From positions 1 to 36,603 of the forward strand of contig JAGBCA010000032.1 in assembly GCA_017938205.1 (NCBI GenBank): a stretch of DNA of 36,603 bases, written 5' to 3'. Positions 11,433 through 19,338 of the stretch are shown here, piece after piece. The notes beneath the pieces were generated by a model. That model searched no databases, was not told where the DNA came from, and saw only the letters and a list, made by a program, of their open reading frames with translations. The position numbers were made by a program, and so were the translations under genes. Source of the stretch: Clostridia bacterium (lineage in GTDB: Bacteria > Bacillota > Clostridia > Oscillospirales > CAG-272). The stretch's first letter is position 1. Every line of letters starts with the position of its first letter.

Positions 11433-12818
11433 TTAAGCGCTTGCCATCCGCTTTTTCGCCCGTTTCCAAAGAACGAGGGAAACGGTGGTGTAGAGGATGA
11501 GGTTCATTCCCCAGGAAACGGGGTAGATAAGGTAGAGAAAGTGCAGCGTGGGCGAAGAGGGGAAGAGCGCGAAGATCCATATCGCGCGCAAAACGCCCAT
11601 ATCCAAAATTGAAATGAGCATCGGCGGCAGCGAATGCCCCAGCCCCTTGACGAAGCCTGCCAGCGAATTCGTCATTGCGCTGATGATATACGAGGGAAGA
11701 ATGATGGACATAATGGTGGTGGCGTGCCTCGTGATCTCGGCAACATTGTAGACCGAGTCGTTCACGAAAAGGCGGATCAGCGGCTCGCGGCAGAGGAGCA
11801 GCGTTTGCCCGACCACGATCGCAATGGTCACCGATTGCACAAGGGCAAAAAAGAGCGCTTTTTTGATGCGCGCAGGCTTCTTCGCGCCGCGGTTTTGTCC
11901 CGTGAAGGTGATCGCCACGGTGGAGTAGGTGGCGAGGATCGTGGAAAGAATGGTATCGATATTGGAGGCAACGGCTCTTGCCTCGATGATCTCGGGCGCA
12001 AAAACGTTGGCCGAGGCGGCAATAAATACGTTCATAACGTGCGCCACCGAGCTTTGCACCGTGCCGGGAACAGCAAACTTCAGAATGCGCTTTGCGGTGC
12101 CGCCGTCGATGCGAAGCAGCGAGAGCTTCAGCGCATACGGCTCGCCCCTGCGCTTTTTCAGCACCGTGAGCACGAACACAACCGAAAGCACCTGCGATGC
12201 GAGGGTTGCGAGGGCTACGCCGTCTGCACCCATACCGAAGCAGATAACGAAAACGAGATTTAAAGCAACGTTGGCAAGGCCGCTTGCCGTGAGGATATAG
12301 AGCGGCGTTTTCGAGTCGCCAACCGAGCGCAGCACCGCAGCGGCGTTGTTGTATAGCGCAACGAAGGGCAAGCCGATGCAGCGGATCTTCATATAAACGG
12401 CGGCGTCATTTAAAAATTCGGGCTTCGTGTTGAGCGCGATCAGGATCGGTCTTGCGAAAATAAAGCCGACGGTGCCAACCAAAAGCCCCACGCTGACCGC
12501 GAGCAGAAGCGAGGTGTGCGTATCCCGCGAGAGCGCGCCGCGCTCTCTTGCACCGAAATCGTGCGAGACCACCGCCGCCGTTCCAATGGAAAAGCCCGCG
12601 AAAAGCGCCGTCAGAAAGGCAACGATCGCGCTCGACGAGCCGATCGCACCAAGCGCGGACCCGCTTTCGGAAAAATTGCCGACAACGATGTTGTCCGCCA
12701 CCGTGTAGAGCTGCTGGATCAGATTCGTGAGGATCAAAGGAACCACGAAAAGCACCATCTTCGAGAAGATGGGACCCTCGGTGGTGTCAATTTTTTTCTT
12801 TGTGAGAACGCCTGCCAT
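11433..12818 (-). CDS. MATE-family multidrug / cation antiporter
   Basis: A 461-residue polytopic membrane protein of the MATE family (DinF/NorM type), which exports drugs or metabolites in exchange for sodium or protons. About twelve membrane helices are visible in two related halves. The family start MVLFVVPLILTNLIQQLYTV with DNIVVGNF is present, as are AFLTALFAGFSIGTAAVVSH and LRSVGDSKTPLYI. The ATG at 12818 is chosen for its AAGGAAG ribosome binding site; the frame stays open further upstream but without start signals, and this start gives the usual family length. It is monocistronic, and an inverted repeat at 12967-13013 upstream could be an operator. The substrate cannot be predicted. 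Confidence 0.9.
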   Translation of the reverse strand: MAGVLTKKKIDTTEGPIFSKMVLFVVPLILTNLIQQLYTVADNIVVGNFSESGSALGAIGSSSAIVAFLTALFAGFSIGTAAVVSHDFGARERGALSRDTHTSLLLAVSVGLLVGTVGFIFARPILIALNTKPEFLNDAAVYMKIRCIGLPFVALYNNAAAVLRSVGDSKTPLYILTASGLANVALNLVFVICFGMGADGVALATLASQVLSVVFVLTVLKKRRGEPYALKLSLLRIDGGTAKRILKFAVPGTVQSSVAHVMNVFIAASANVFAPEIIEARAVASNIDTILSTILATYSTVAITFTGQNRGAKKPARIKKALFFALVQSVTIAIVVGQTLLLCREPLIRLFVNDSVYNVAEITRHATTIMSIILPSYIISAMTNSLAGFVKGLGHSLPPMLISILDMGVLRAIWIFALFPSSPTLHFLYLIYPVSWGMNLILYTTVSLVLWKRAKKRMASA

Positions 12819-12966
12819 TTTTTCTTCCTTTACCCTTGCCGTGATACCATAAATTATACACCCCTGTCGCTTCAAAGTCAAGCAAGCACCGCTTGCAAAA
12901 GAGAAAAGAGATGCTTGACAAATGCCAAAATAAGGAAATTCTGCATATTTTAGCAGATATAAAATG

Positions 12967-13013
12967 TGCAATTTCTGCATATTACGGAAAAACAAAAAAG
13001 TGCAGAAATTGCA
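12967..13013. repeat. 13-bp inverted repeat upstream of the MATE gene
   Basis: TGCAATTTCTGCA (12967-12979) and TGCAGAAATTGCA (13001-13013) are perfect inverted copies separated by 21 bases. TGCATATTACG also occurs twice nearby (12976 and 13023 areas). The position, upstream of the MATE gene, suggests a regulator binding site. I could not assign a convincing -35/-10 pair. Confidence 0.5.
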
Positions 13014-13063
13014 TAAATCTATTGCATATTACGTTGAATACGAAAACGATCTGAAAAGTAAAG

Positions 13064-13089
13064 AAAAAAGCCCGAAAACGGGCTTTTTT
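13064..13089 (-). terminator. terminator of the methyltransferase operon
   Basis: AAGCCCG and CGGGCTT form a tight stem around AAA/AA, flanked by A and T runs, directly beyond the stop codon of the leftward THUMP-methyltransferase gene. Confidence 0.85.
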
Positions 13090-13091
13090 CT

Positions 13092-14234
13092 TTATTTCTT
13101 TTTGCTATCAAAGGCCTTCTCGTTCTTGAAATACTGATACAGATAGCAGGGGATCATACCGTTGTAGAGCTTGCGCACCTTATCGGCTTTTTTGCCGTAG
13201 AAGCGCTCGAAGCCCTCGTGCGAGGTGATCACGTAGACCTGCCAGGGGGCGAGGGAGCGGAAGTGCCGTCCCATATCGCGGTAGAGATGCTCAACCTCGG
13301 TGCGCGTGCCGAGACGCTCGCCGTACGGCGGGTTGGTGACGATCGTGCCGCGGCGCCCCTCGGCGCGGATGCGGCGGCAATCCTCGCGCATCACGCGGAT
13401 GGCGTGATTCACGCCTGCGGCCTTGGCGTTTTGTATCGTGAGGGTAACGGCGCGCTCGTCAATATCCGAGGCGTAGACCTCAAAAGAGGAGCGCACCTCG
13501 CCGGCGATGGCTTCCTCTCTCGCATCGGCAAAGAATCTTTTGTCGAGCCAGGGGAAATCCTCGGCGGCAAAGCGGCGGCGCTTGCCCGGGGCAACGTTGT
13601 TCATCATCATGGCGGCCTCGATGGCGATCGTGCCGCTGCCGCACATCGGATCCCAGAAGAGAACGTCCTCGCGCGGACGCGCGGTCTTTGCGATCGCAGC
13701 GGCAAGCGTTTCGCGGATCGGCGCATCGTTTGCCTCGCGGCGGTAGCCGCGCTTGTGCAGCGGCGTGCCCGACGTGTCGATCATCAGGGTAGCCTCGTTG
13801 TTGAGGATGAAAAACTCGATCTGATGCTTCACACCCTCCTCGGGAAAACGCGTGATGCCGTAAACGGCAGAAAGGGAATCCACCACCGCCTTTTTGACGA
13901 TGGATTGGCAATCGGGGATCGAGGTCAGGCAGGACTTGATGGAATGCCCTTTTACGGGGAAAGCATCGTTTTTGCCAATAAAAGTTGACCAATCAAGGGC
14001 TTTCGTTCCCTCAAAGAGATCGTCGAAGCTATGAACCTCAAAGGATCCGAGCTTGATATAGATACGCTCGGCAAAACGCAGGAATACGTTCGAAAGCGCA
14101 AGGCCCTCCTCGTCTGCAAGGAAGGTAACGCGCCCGTCGATCGTGCTTATGCGCTCGTAGCCGAGAGCGTCGATCTCTTCGCCGAGCATATGCTCTAAGC
14201 CGAAGAGACAGGTGGCAATGAGCTGCAGCTTCAT
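13092..14234 (-). CDS. THUMP-domain class I RNA methyltransferase (RlmL/YpsC-like)
   Basis: A 380-residue SAM-dependent methyltransferase of the UPF0020 family with an N-terminal ferredoxin-like/THUMP region, like Bacillus YpsC and the RlmL half of E. coli RlmKL, which methylates a guanine of 23S rRNA. Residues 1-160 carry the RNA-binding part (LIATCLFGLEHMLGEEI). The SAM site DPMCGSGTIAIEAAMMMNN starts near residue 193. The N6/N2 amine-methylation motif TNPPYGERLG lies near 300. Length matches YpsC. It is the last gene of an MFS-GDPD-methyltransferase operon; its ATG shares a base with the GDPD stop codon, so translation is coupled. A fragment of this gene is duplicated at 11272-11321. Confidence 0.88.
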   Translation of the reverse strand: MKLQLIATCLFGLEHMLGEEIDALGYERISTIDGRVTFLADEEGLALSNVFLRFAERIYIKLGSFEVHSFDDLFEGTKALDWSTFIGKNDAFPVKGHSIKSCLTSIPDCQSIVKKAVVDSLSAVYGITRFPEEGVKHQIEFFILNNEATLMIDTSGTPLHKRGYRREANDAPIRETLAAAIAKTARPREDVLFWDPMCGSGTIAIEAAMMMNNVAPGKRRRFAAEDFPWLDKRFFADAREEAIAGEVRSSFEVYASDIDERAVTLTIQNAKAAGVNHAIRVMREDCRRIRAEGRRGTIVTNPPYGERLGTRTEVEHLYRDMGRHFRSLAPWQVYVITSHEGFERFYGKKADKVRKLYNGMIPCYLYQYFKNEKAFDSKKK

Positions 14235-15067
14235 TATGCTTCTTCCTTCGGAATGAAATCCTCAAAGATGATCGAGGTAAAGCCGCTCTCCTTGCAGATC
14301 TCCTTATCGAGTGCGGTGCGCACCGTCCATGCAAAGGTGGGGCGCTTGTGAAGCATACGGAGCAGACGGAAGGGGAGATAGGTGCGGCAGAGATAGTTGT
14401 AGGCGTAGAAATCCGGCTTTGCCTTGAAGTTCAGAAGGAACCATTGCAGAAGATAATAGGTCGGCTTTCTGAATTCCGGCTTCTTCGTGTAGTGATCGCA
14501 GAGAAGGCCGCGGGGGATCTGCGGCAGAGCCTCCTTGATGCGGGAAAGGGACAGGGGATTAAAGGATTCGATCAGCAGAGGGCCGCTATAGCCCTTGAGC
14601 ATTTCGGCGGTTGCAAGGCTGACGGAGGAATCCGATGCGCTCTCCTTGATCTCAACGAGCAGCGGCACGCGACCGGCCACGAGCGCGAGCACCTCTTCAA
14701 AGGTGGGGATGCCCTCCTCGGTATCCGCAAGGTGCATTTCGGAAAGCTCCTTTGCCGTATAGTCGATCACACGGCCGGGAAGGCCGACCATGCGCTCCAG
14801 CGTATCGTCATGGAAAACAACAAGAACGCCGTCCTTGGAGAGGCGAACGTCCAGCTCGATGCCGTAGCCGTTTTTCACGGCAAGAGCAAAGGCGGAAAGG
14901 GAATTTTCAGCGTGCTCGGCATCGTGCAGGCCGCGGTGTGCGTACTGCGCGCCGAGAAGCTCGGGGGAAATGGGGCGGCGCTTGCCCGGGAAGGTCATAA
15001 ATGCATACAGCACGAGAAGTGCAAGCAATACGGCTAAAACGATGCCTAAAATGGTGGGAAGTGTCAT
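14234..15067 (-). CDS. glycerophosphodiester phosphodiesterase (GDPD family), membrane-anchored
   Basis: A 277-residue GDPD-type TIM-barrel enzyme, which hydrolyses glycerophosphodiesters to glycerol-3-phosphate and an alcohol. An N-terminal membrane helix (ILGIVLAVLLALLVLYAFM) suggests anchoring, with the catalytic domain outside the membrane. The active-site set is complete: AHRGLHDAEHAENSLSAF (HRG and E-N motif, about 46-63), IELDVRLSKDG and VVFHDDTLERM. LLVEIKESASD supplies a later acidic residue. It starts after GAGGTGAT, 11 bases beyond the MFS gene, and its stop overlaps the methyltransferase start. It may act on phospholipid head groups, with the upstream transporter handling a product; that link is inference. 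Confidence 0.9.
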   Translation of the reverse strand: MTLPTILGIVLAVLLALLVLYAFMTFPGKRRPISPELLGAQYAHRGLHDAEHAENSLSAFALAVKNGYGIELDVRLSKDGVLVVFHDDTLERMVGLPGRVIDYTAKELSEMHLADTEEGIPTFEEVLALVAGRVPLLVEIKESASDSSVSLATAEMLKGYSGPLLIESFNPLSLSRIKEALPQIPRGLLCDHYTKKPEFRKPTYYLLQWFLLNFKAKPDFYAYNYLCRTYLPFRLLRMLHKRPTFAWTVRTALDKEICKESGFTSIIFEDFIPKEEA

Positions 15068-15078
15068 GGCGTATCACC

Positions 15079-16392
15079 TCAATCGTCAACGTCGAGATTT
15101 TCAAGGAGCGAGGCCTTCTTCTGCGGCTTCGTGTCACCGTGCTTAACGAAGAGCATCGTTACGAAGGAGAGCGCCGCGAAGATCGCCGCATAGGGGAAGA
15201 AGATCTGCCAGCCGATCTTGTCTACGAGGAAGCCCGAAAGAATGGGCGTGATGATCTGCGCAGACATGGAGGCGGTGTAGTAATAGCCCGTATATTTTCC
15301 AACGTCGCTGCCCGTGGCAAGCTCAACCACCATGGGGAAGGAGTTTACGTTGATTGTCGCCCAGCCGATGCCTGCAAGCGCGAAGAGCAGATACATGGGT
15401 ACGGGCGGCGTATTCAAATCGATCAGGGAAGCAAAGCCGAAGGCCGCGCTCAGCATGATAATGCCTGCAAGAATGCTCTTTTTACGTCCAATGCGGGAGG
15501 CAATCACACCGACGGGGATATAGGTGATGATAGCGGCCACTTGCGCTATGGTGAGCGCAAGGTCGTAAGAAACCTTTTGCGTACCGTCAGCGAGCGTGAA
15601 GGTTTCCTCCACGTAAACCGAGAATTTGGAGGTAACGGCGTTGTAGCCCGTGAACCAAAGCGCCACGGAGGCGAGGATCAGGCAGAGCGAGATCATTTCG
15701 GATTTGGAGAGCTTGTGCTTTTCCGCTACGGGAGTCTCCTCTTCCTTTTTGGACTCACTTTCCAGCACGCGGTTCAAGGCATCGGCCTCACCTGCCCAAG
15801 CCGTTTCCTTCACCGTCAGAAGGAAAACGACAAGTGCGGCAACCATGATCAGACAAACCACGCCTACGTAGATAGGCATATTGGAAAGATGTGCTTGCCC
15901 GATCTTGATAAACATACCCACGAGCAGAACGGAGATGCCGCCTGCCGTTCCCATCAGGTTAATAATGGCGTTACCCTTGGAGCGCAGGGGCTTCACGGTC
16001 ACGTCAGGCATCAGGGCAACTGCGGGGGAGCGGAAGGTTGCCATCGAGATCAGCGTGAAGAGAAGGAGAAGAATGAAGAACCAGAGCGACGGCGCGAAGG
16101 AGGACAGAATATAGAACACAACGGCCAGCACCGTTCCGAGGAGGATAAAGGGGGTTCTTCTGCCGTAGCGCGTGCTTATCTTGTCCGAGAGCGCACCGAA
16201 GATCGGAAGCATGAAGACGGCAAAGATATTATCCAGCGACATAATAAAGCCGGAAAGCCATTCATCCATTCCAAAGCGGTATTTGAGAATCAGGGGCACC
16301 GTTTTATCGTAGGACTGCCAGAAGGCCGAGATCAGAAAGAAGGCAAAGCCTACGAGGATCGTTCGCTTGACGTTCAGTTTATTCGTATTCAT
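15079..16392 (-). CDS. MFS transporter (SLC45/GPH-like)
   Basis: A 437-residue major facilitator protein with about twelve membrane helices. The N-terminal block WQSYDKTVPLILKYRFGMDE, the loop FGALSDKISTRYGRRTPFIL between helices 2 and 3 (the MFS D-x-x-x-x-R-x-G-R-R signature), and the gap after LTVKE with a hydrophilic central loop (EESKKEEETPVAEKH) place it near the sugar/SLC45-like group. It begins after CAGGAG and is the first gene of the operon with the GDPD and methyltransferase genes. Substrate is unknown: sugars or sugar-phosphate derivatives are typical of relatives. Confidence 0.85.
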   Translation of the reverse strand: MNTNKLNVKRTILVGFAFFLISAFWQSYDKTVPLILKYRFGMDEWLSGFIMSLDNIFAVFMLPIFGALSDKISTRYGRRTPFILLGTVLAVVFYILSSFAPSLWFFILLLLFTLISMATFRSPAVALMPDVTVKPLRSKGNAIINLMGTAGGISVLLVGMFIKIGQAHLSNMPIYVGVVCLIMVAALVVFLLTVKETAWAGEADALNRVLESESKKEEETPVAEKHKLSKSEMISLCLILASVALWFTGYNAVTSKFSVYVEETFTLADGTQKVSYDLALTIAQVAAIITYIPVGVIASRIGRKKSILAGIIMLSAAFGFASLIDLNTPPVPMYLLFALAGIGWATINVNSFPMVVELATGSDVGKYTGYYYTASMSAQIITPILSGFLVDKIGWQIFFPYAAIFAALSFVTMLFVKHGDTKPQKKASLLENLDVDD

Positions 16393-16419
16393 AAAAAACT
16401 CCTGTATTTTATTTCCTCC

Positions 16420-16448
16420 ATTTTATCATATGTGGAGAGTTTTGTCAA
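16420..16448 (-). promoter_or_regulatory. promoter of the MFS-GDPD-methyltransferase operon
   Basis: On the minus strand TTGACA (16443-16448), 17 bases and TAAAAT (16420-16425) are near consensus, 28 bases from the MFS start codon. Confidence 0.75.
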
Positions 16449-16515
16449 ATATTTTATTTTTATAGCCATTGTTACGTAAAAATTTGCATTTTTGAGGGGC
16501 GCATCACGCATGGCA

Positions 16516-16544
16516 TTGACTTTTTTAAAATAATATGTTAAAAT
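16516..16544 (+). promoter_or_regulatory. promoter of the ribF-prmA-rsmE operon
   Basis: TTGACT (16516-16521), 17 bases and TAAAAT (16539-16544) form a strong promoter. The ribosome binding site AAAGGAGG follows before the ribF ATG. No FMN riboswitch-like structure fits into the short leader. Confidence 0.75.
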
Positions 16545-16575
16545 AGGAAGCGTATTTTGTGAAAGGAGGAGAAGA

Positions 16576-17511
16576 ATGGAGCTTATAACCTACGTTCCGG
16601 GCAAGACCTTGGCGCCCGCCGATACCGTGCTTGCGCTCGGCTTTTTTGACGGCGTGCATCTTGGACACCGCGCTCTGCTCGCGCTTGCGGCAGAAAAGGC
16701 GCACTCTCTCGGACTTCCGCTCGGCGTATTTACCTTTCCCGCCGAGGATAGAATGATGAAAAAAAGCGCGTTGCGCCTCTACGATACGCCTCGCAAGCTC
16801 TCGCTTCTTGCCTCCCTTGGCGTTGACTATATTTATATGTGCGAGCTTTCTGCCGTAGCGCATATATCGGCGGAGGAATTCGCCACGCGCTGTCTTGCCG
16901 CGGAGCTTCGCGCCGCTGTGACGGTTTGCGGCTTTAATTATCGCTTTGGCCACGGTGCAGAGGGGGATGCCGATGCGCTTATGCGCTATATGCGCGCGAT
17001 CGGGCGCGAGAGCGTAACGCTGCCGCCGATGTATCACGAGGGCGAGCTTCTTTCCTCAAGCGCGGTGCGCGCGCATCTTCTTGCGGGCGAGGTCGCTTTG
17101 GCCGCGGGAATGCTTGGTACGCCGTATGCCCTTTCGGGCGTTGTGGAGAATGGTGACGGACGCGGAAAAACGCTCGGCTTTCCCACCGTGAATATCCCCC
17201 TGGCAGAGAACCGCCTGGTGCTGCCCTCCGGCGTTTACGCCACCGCCACGCGCACGGATGCGGGAGAATTTCCTTCGGTGACCAACGTTGGTACCTGCCC
17301 CACCTTTGGAGAGAGAAGCATCCACGCCGAAACGCATCTTTGCGCATTTTCGGGCAATCTTTACGAGCAGGAGATAGAGATCAGATTTCTTTCGCGCTTG
17401 CGGGATGAACAAGTATTTTCTTCCAAGGAAATGCTCATAAAGCAAATAAATGTTGACAAAAACAAAGCAATGGAGGTATATAAGGCATGGCAGGAAGCTG
17501 GACGAAGCTGA
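16576..17511 (+). CDS. ribF: bifunctional riboflavin kinase / FAD synthetase
   Basis: A 311-residue RibF, which phosphorylates riboflavin to FMN and adenylylates FMN to FAD. The N-terminal nucleotidyltransferase has LGFFDGVHLGHRALLALAAE (about 22-41, containing the G-x-x-D-G-x-H-x-G-H motif) and VCGFNYRFGHGAEGD. The C-terminal riboflavin kinase domain has SGVVENGDGRGKTLGFPTVN near 190-209 and SVTNVGTCPTFGE. Length is as expected (about 310). It is first in an operon with prmA and rsmE, and its last 25 bases overlap prmA. In most Firmicutes ribF follows truB; here it heads an rRNA/ribosome modification cluster. Confidence 0.95.
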   Translation: MELITYVPGKTLAPADTVLALGFFDGVHLGHRALLALAAEKAHSLGLPLGVFTFPAEDRMMKKSALRLYDTPRKLSLLASLGVDYIYMCELSAVAHISAEEFATRCLAAELRAAVTVCGFNYRFGHGAEGDADALMRYMRAIGRESVTLPPMYHEGELLSSSAVRAHLLAGEVALAAGMLGTPYALSGVVENGDGRGKTLGFPTVNIPLAENRLVLPSGVYATATRTDAGEFPSVTNVGTCPTFGERSIHAETHLCAFSGNLYEQEIEIRFLSRLRDEQVFSSKEMLIKQINVDKNKAMEVYKAWQEAGRS

Positions 17512-18404
17512 CGACGAAGGGAAACGTTTCGGATCTTGAAGAGATCTCGGCCGTGATGAGTATGCTGGATAACGGCCTCATGATCGAGGACTACAGCGAT
17601 TTTTCCTTCAACGGAATGTACGGTGAGCTTGTGGATGAAACCATTCTGAACGCCGACAAGGATAAGGTGGCGGTCTCTATCTTCGTTCCCGAGGAAAAGC
17701 CGATCGCCGAATTTCGTGCCTTCCTGCAGGATCGCTTCCGCACGCTGGGGCTTTCCGTTTCGATTGAGGCCGAGGGCGTCTCGGAGGACGATTGGGCGGA
17801 AAACTGGAAAAAATACTACAAGCCGATCTCTCTTGGCCGCGTAACGATCGTGCCTGCCTGGGAAAGCTATGAGGCGAAGGCGGACGAGGTGATCGTTCGT
17901 ATGGATCCCGGTATGGCCTTCGGCACGGGTACGCATGAAACAACGCGCCTCGTGATGCGCATATTGCAGGACGTGATCGTGGGCGGCGAGCGTGTGCTGG
18001 ACGTTGGCACCGGCTCGGGCATTCTCTCCATCTGTGCCTCCAAGCTTGGCGCAAAAGAGATCTTTGCCTACGATATTGATCCCGTGGCCGTGCGCGTTGC
18101 CAAGGAAAATGCGCTGGCAGACGGATGCGATAATATCACCGTCGGCGTTTCGGATCTGCTGGCGGGTGTGGACCGTACGGCGCCGTACGGCGTTTGCGTT
18201 GCCAACATCGTTGCGGATATTATTTTGCGTATGCTTCCCGATATCGGCGCTCTGCTTGCGCCCGGCGCACCCCTGATCCTTTCGGGCATCATTGCGCCTC
18301 GCAAGGAGGACGTGATCGCAGCTGCGGCGCAGCATGGCTTTCTCGTTGAGCGCGAGGAGCAGGAAAACGATTGGGTCGCGCTTCTCGTGCGCCGCGCAAA
18401 ATAG
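17487..18404 (+). CDS. prmA: ribosomal protein L11 methyltransferase
   Basis: A 305-residue PrmA, which trimethylates lysines and the N-terminus of ribosomal protein L11. The L11-recognition domain occupies about 1-110, ending in EDDWAENWKKYYKPISLG. The methyltransferase domain has MAFGTGTHETTRL, the SAM-binding LDVGTGSGILSICASKLGAK (about 170-189), YDIDPVAVRVAKENA and the post-motif ANIVADII. Length and order fit the family. It starts inside the end of ribF with GGAGG ten bases upstream. It is followed by rsmE, the common pairing in Firmicutes. Confidence 0.95.
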   Translation: MAGSWTKLTTKGNVSDLEEISAVMSMLDNGLMIEDYSDFSFNGMYGELVDETILNADKDKVAVSIFVPEEKPIAEFRAFLQDRFRTLGLSVSIEAEGVSEDDWAENWKKYYKPISLGRVTIVPAWESYEAKADEVIVRMDPGMAFGTGTHETTRLVMRILQDVIVGGERVLDVGTGSGILSICASKLGAKEIFAYDIDPVAVRVAKENALADGCDNITVGVSDLLAGVDRTAPYGVCVANIVADIILRMLPDIGALLAPGAPLILSGIIAPRKEDVIAAAAQHGFLVEREEQENDWVALLVRRAK

Positions 18405-18451
18405 AGCGCGCGTGTTGAATATTATATAAAGGAAGCGAGGAGAAAAATTAT

Positions 18452-19186
18452 ATGCCGAGATTTTTCGTTCCCTCCTCGGGCTTTGACGGCGAGACCGTCA
18501 CTGTGACGGGGGATGACGCTTTTCATATGGCGCGCTCCTTGCGTATGGCCGTGGGGGATACCGTAACGGTCTGCGATATGCACGGAAAGGAGCATCTTTG
18601 CCGCCTGGAGAGCCTGCGGGATGACGTTTGCCGTATGACGATCCTTGAAAGCAGGGAGTCGGATACCGAGTCCCCCGTGGACGTTACGCTTTATATGGGA
18701 TACCCGAAGGGCGATAAGCTGGAGCTTGTGATCCAGAAGGCCGTGGAGCTCGGCGCCTGCTCGATCGTTCCCTTTTTCTCGGAGCGCTGCGTGAAGCAGC
18801 CCCGTGCAGACAGGGAAGAGAAGCAGAACGCCCGCCAATGCCGCATCGCAGAGGAGGCGGCCAAGCAGTGCGGCCGCGGCCGCATTCCAAGCGTGGGATT
18901 GCCGATCCCGTTTTCTGCCGTTCTGCAAGCGGCGAAGGACTATGATGTGACTCTTTTTTGCTACGAGGGGGACGGGACGCGTCCGCTCAAGGAGGTCTTG
19001 CAGGCACATCGGAGCGCAAAAAGGATCGCCGTGATCATCGGCGCGGAGGGGGGATTTTCTCTCGCCGAGGCCGAGGCTGCCGTGGCCGCAGGATGCGAAT
19101 CTGTGGGGCTTGGCCGCAGGATTTTGCGCTGTGAAACGGCGCCGCTTTGTGTTTTGAGCGGTATTTCTTATGAATTTGAGCTCTGA
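18452..19186 (+). CDS. rsmE: 16S rRNA m3U1498 methyltransferase
   Basis: A 244-residue RsmE of the SPOUT superfamily, which methylates N3 of U1498 in 16S rRNA. The N-terminal PUA-like part (MPRFFV, GDDAFHMARSLRMAVGD) is followed by KLELVIQKAVELGACSIVPF. The knotted SAM-binding site is IGAEGGFSLAEAEAA and LGRRILRCETAPLCVLSGI near the C-terminus; the usual GPEGGF reads GAEGGF here. It lies 47 bases after prmA with a GAGGAGA ribosome binding site, completing the operon. No clear terminator is seen after it. Confidence 0.93.
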   Translation: MPRFFVPSSGFDGETVTVTGDDAFHMARSLRMAVGDTVTVCDMHGKEHLCRLESLRDDVCRMTILESRESDTESPVDVTLYMGYPKGDKLELVIQKAVELGACSIVPFFSERCVKQPRADREEKQNARQCRIAEEAAKQCGRGRIPSVGLPIPFSAVLQAAKDYDVTLFCYEGDGTRPLKEVLQAHRSAKRIAVIIGAEGGFSLAEAEAAVAAGCESVGLGRRILRCETAPLCVLSGISYEFEL

Positions 19187-19262
19187 AACAGTCATTTTTG
19201 CCATAATATACAAACAAAGATGAAATTTTTTGTGTAAAAAGAAAATATTTTTCGAAAAACTA

Positions 19263-19291
19263 TTGAAAAAAGACGAAAAATGGTTTAAAAT
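19263..19291 (+). promoter_or_regulatory. promoter of the PucR/CdaR-type regulator gene
   Basis: TTGAAA (19263-19268), 17 bases and TAAAAT (19286-19291) precede a leader with the ribosome binding site GGGAGAGGG. The preceding 75 bases are A/T-rich and hold nothing else recognisable. Confidence 0.65.
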
Positions 19292-19338
19292 ATAGTACAG
19301 TATAAACAAAAAGTTTTTCCGGCGAAGGGAGAGGGTTT

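Noticed and set aside
15001-16479. Long plus-strand frame (492 codons) opposite the GDPD and MFS genes
   Set aside because: It is antisense to two well-recognised proteins, is Arg/His/Gly-rich with no family pattern, and has no ribosome binding site.
16545-16575. FMN riboswitch ahead of ribF
   Set aside because: The leader between the promoter and ribF is about 30 bases, far too short.
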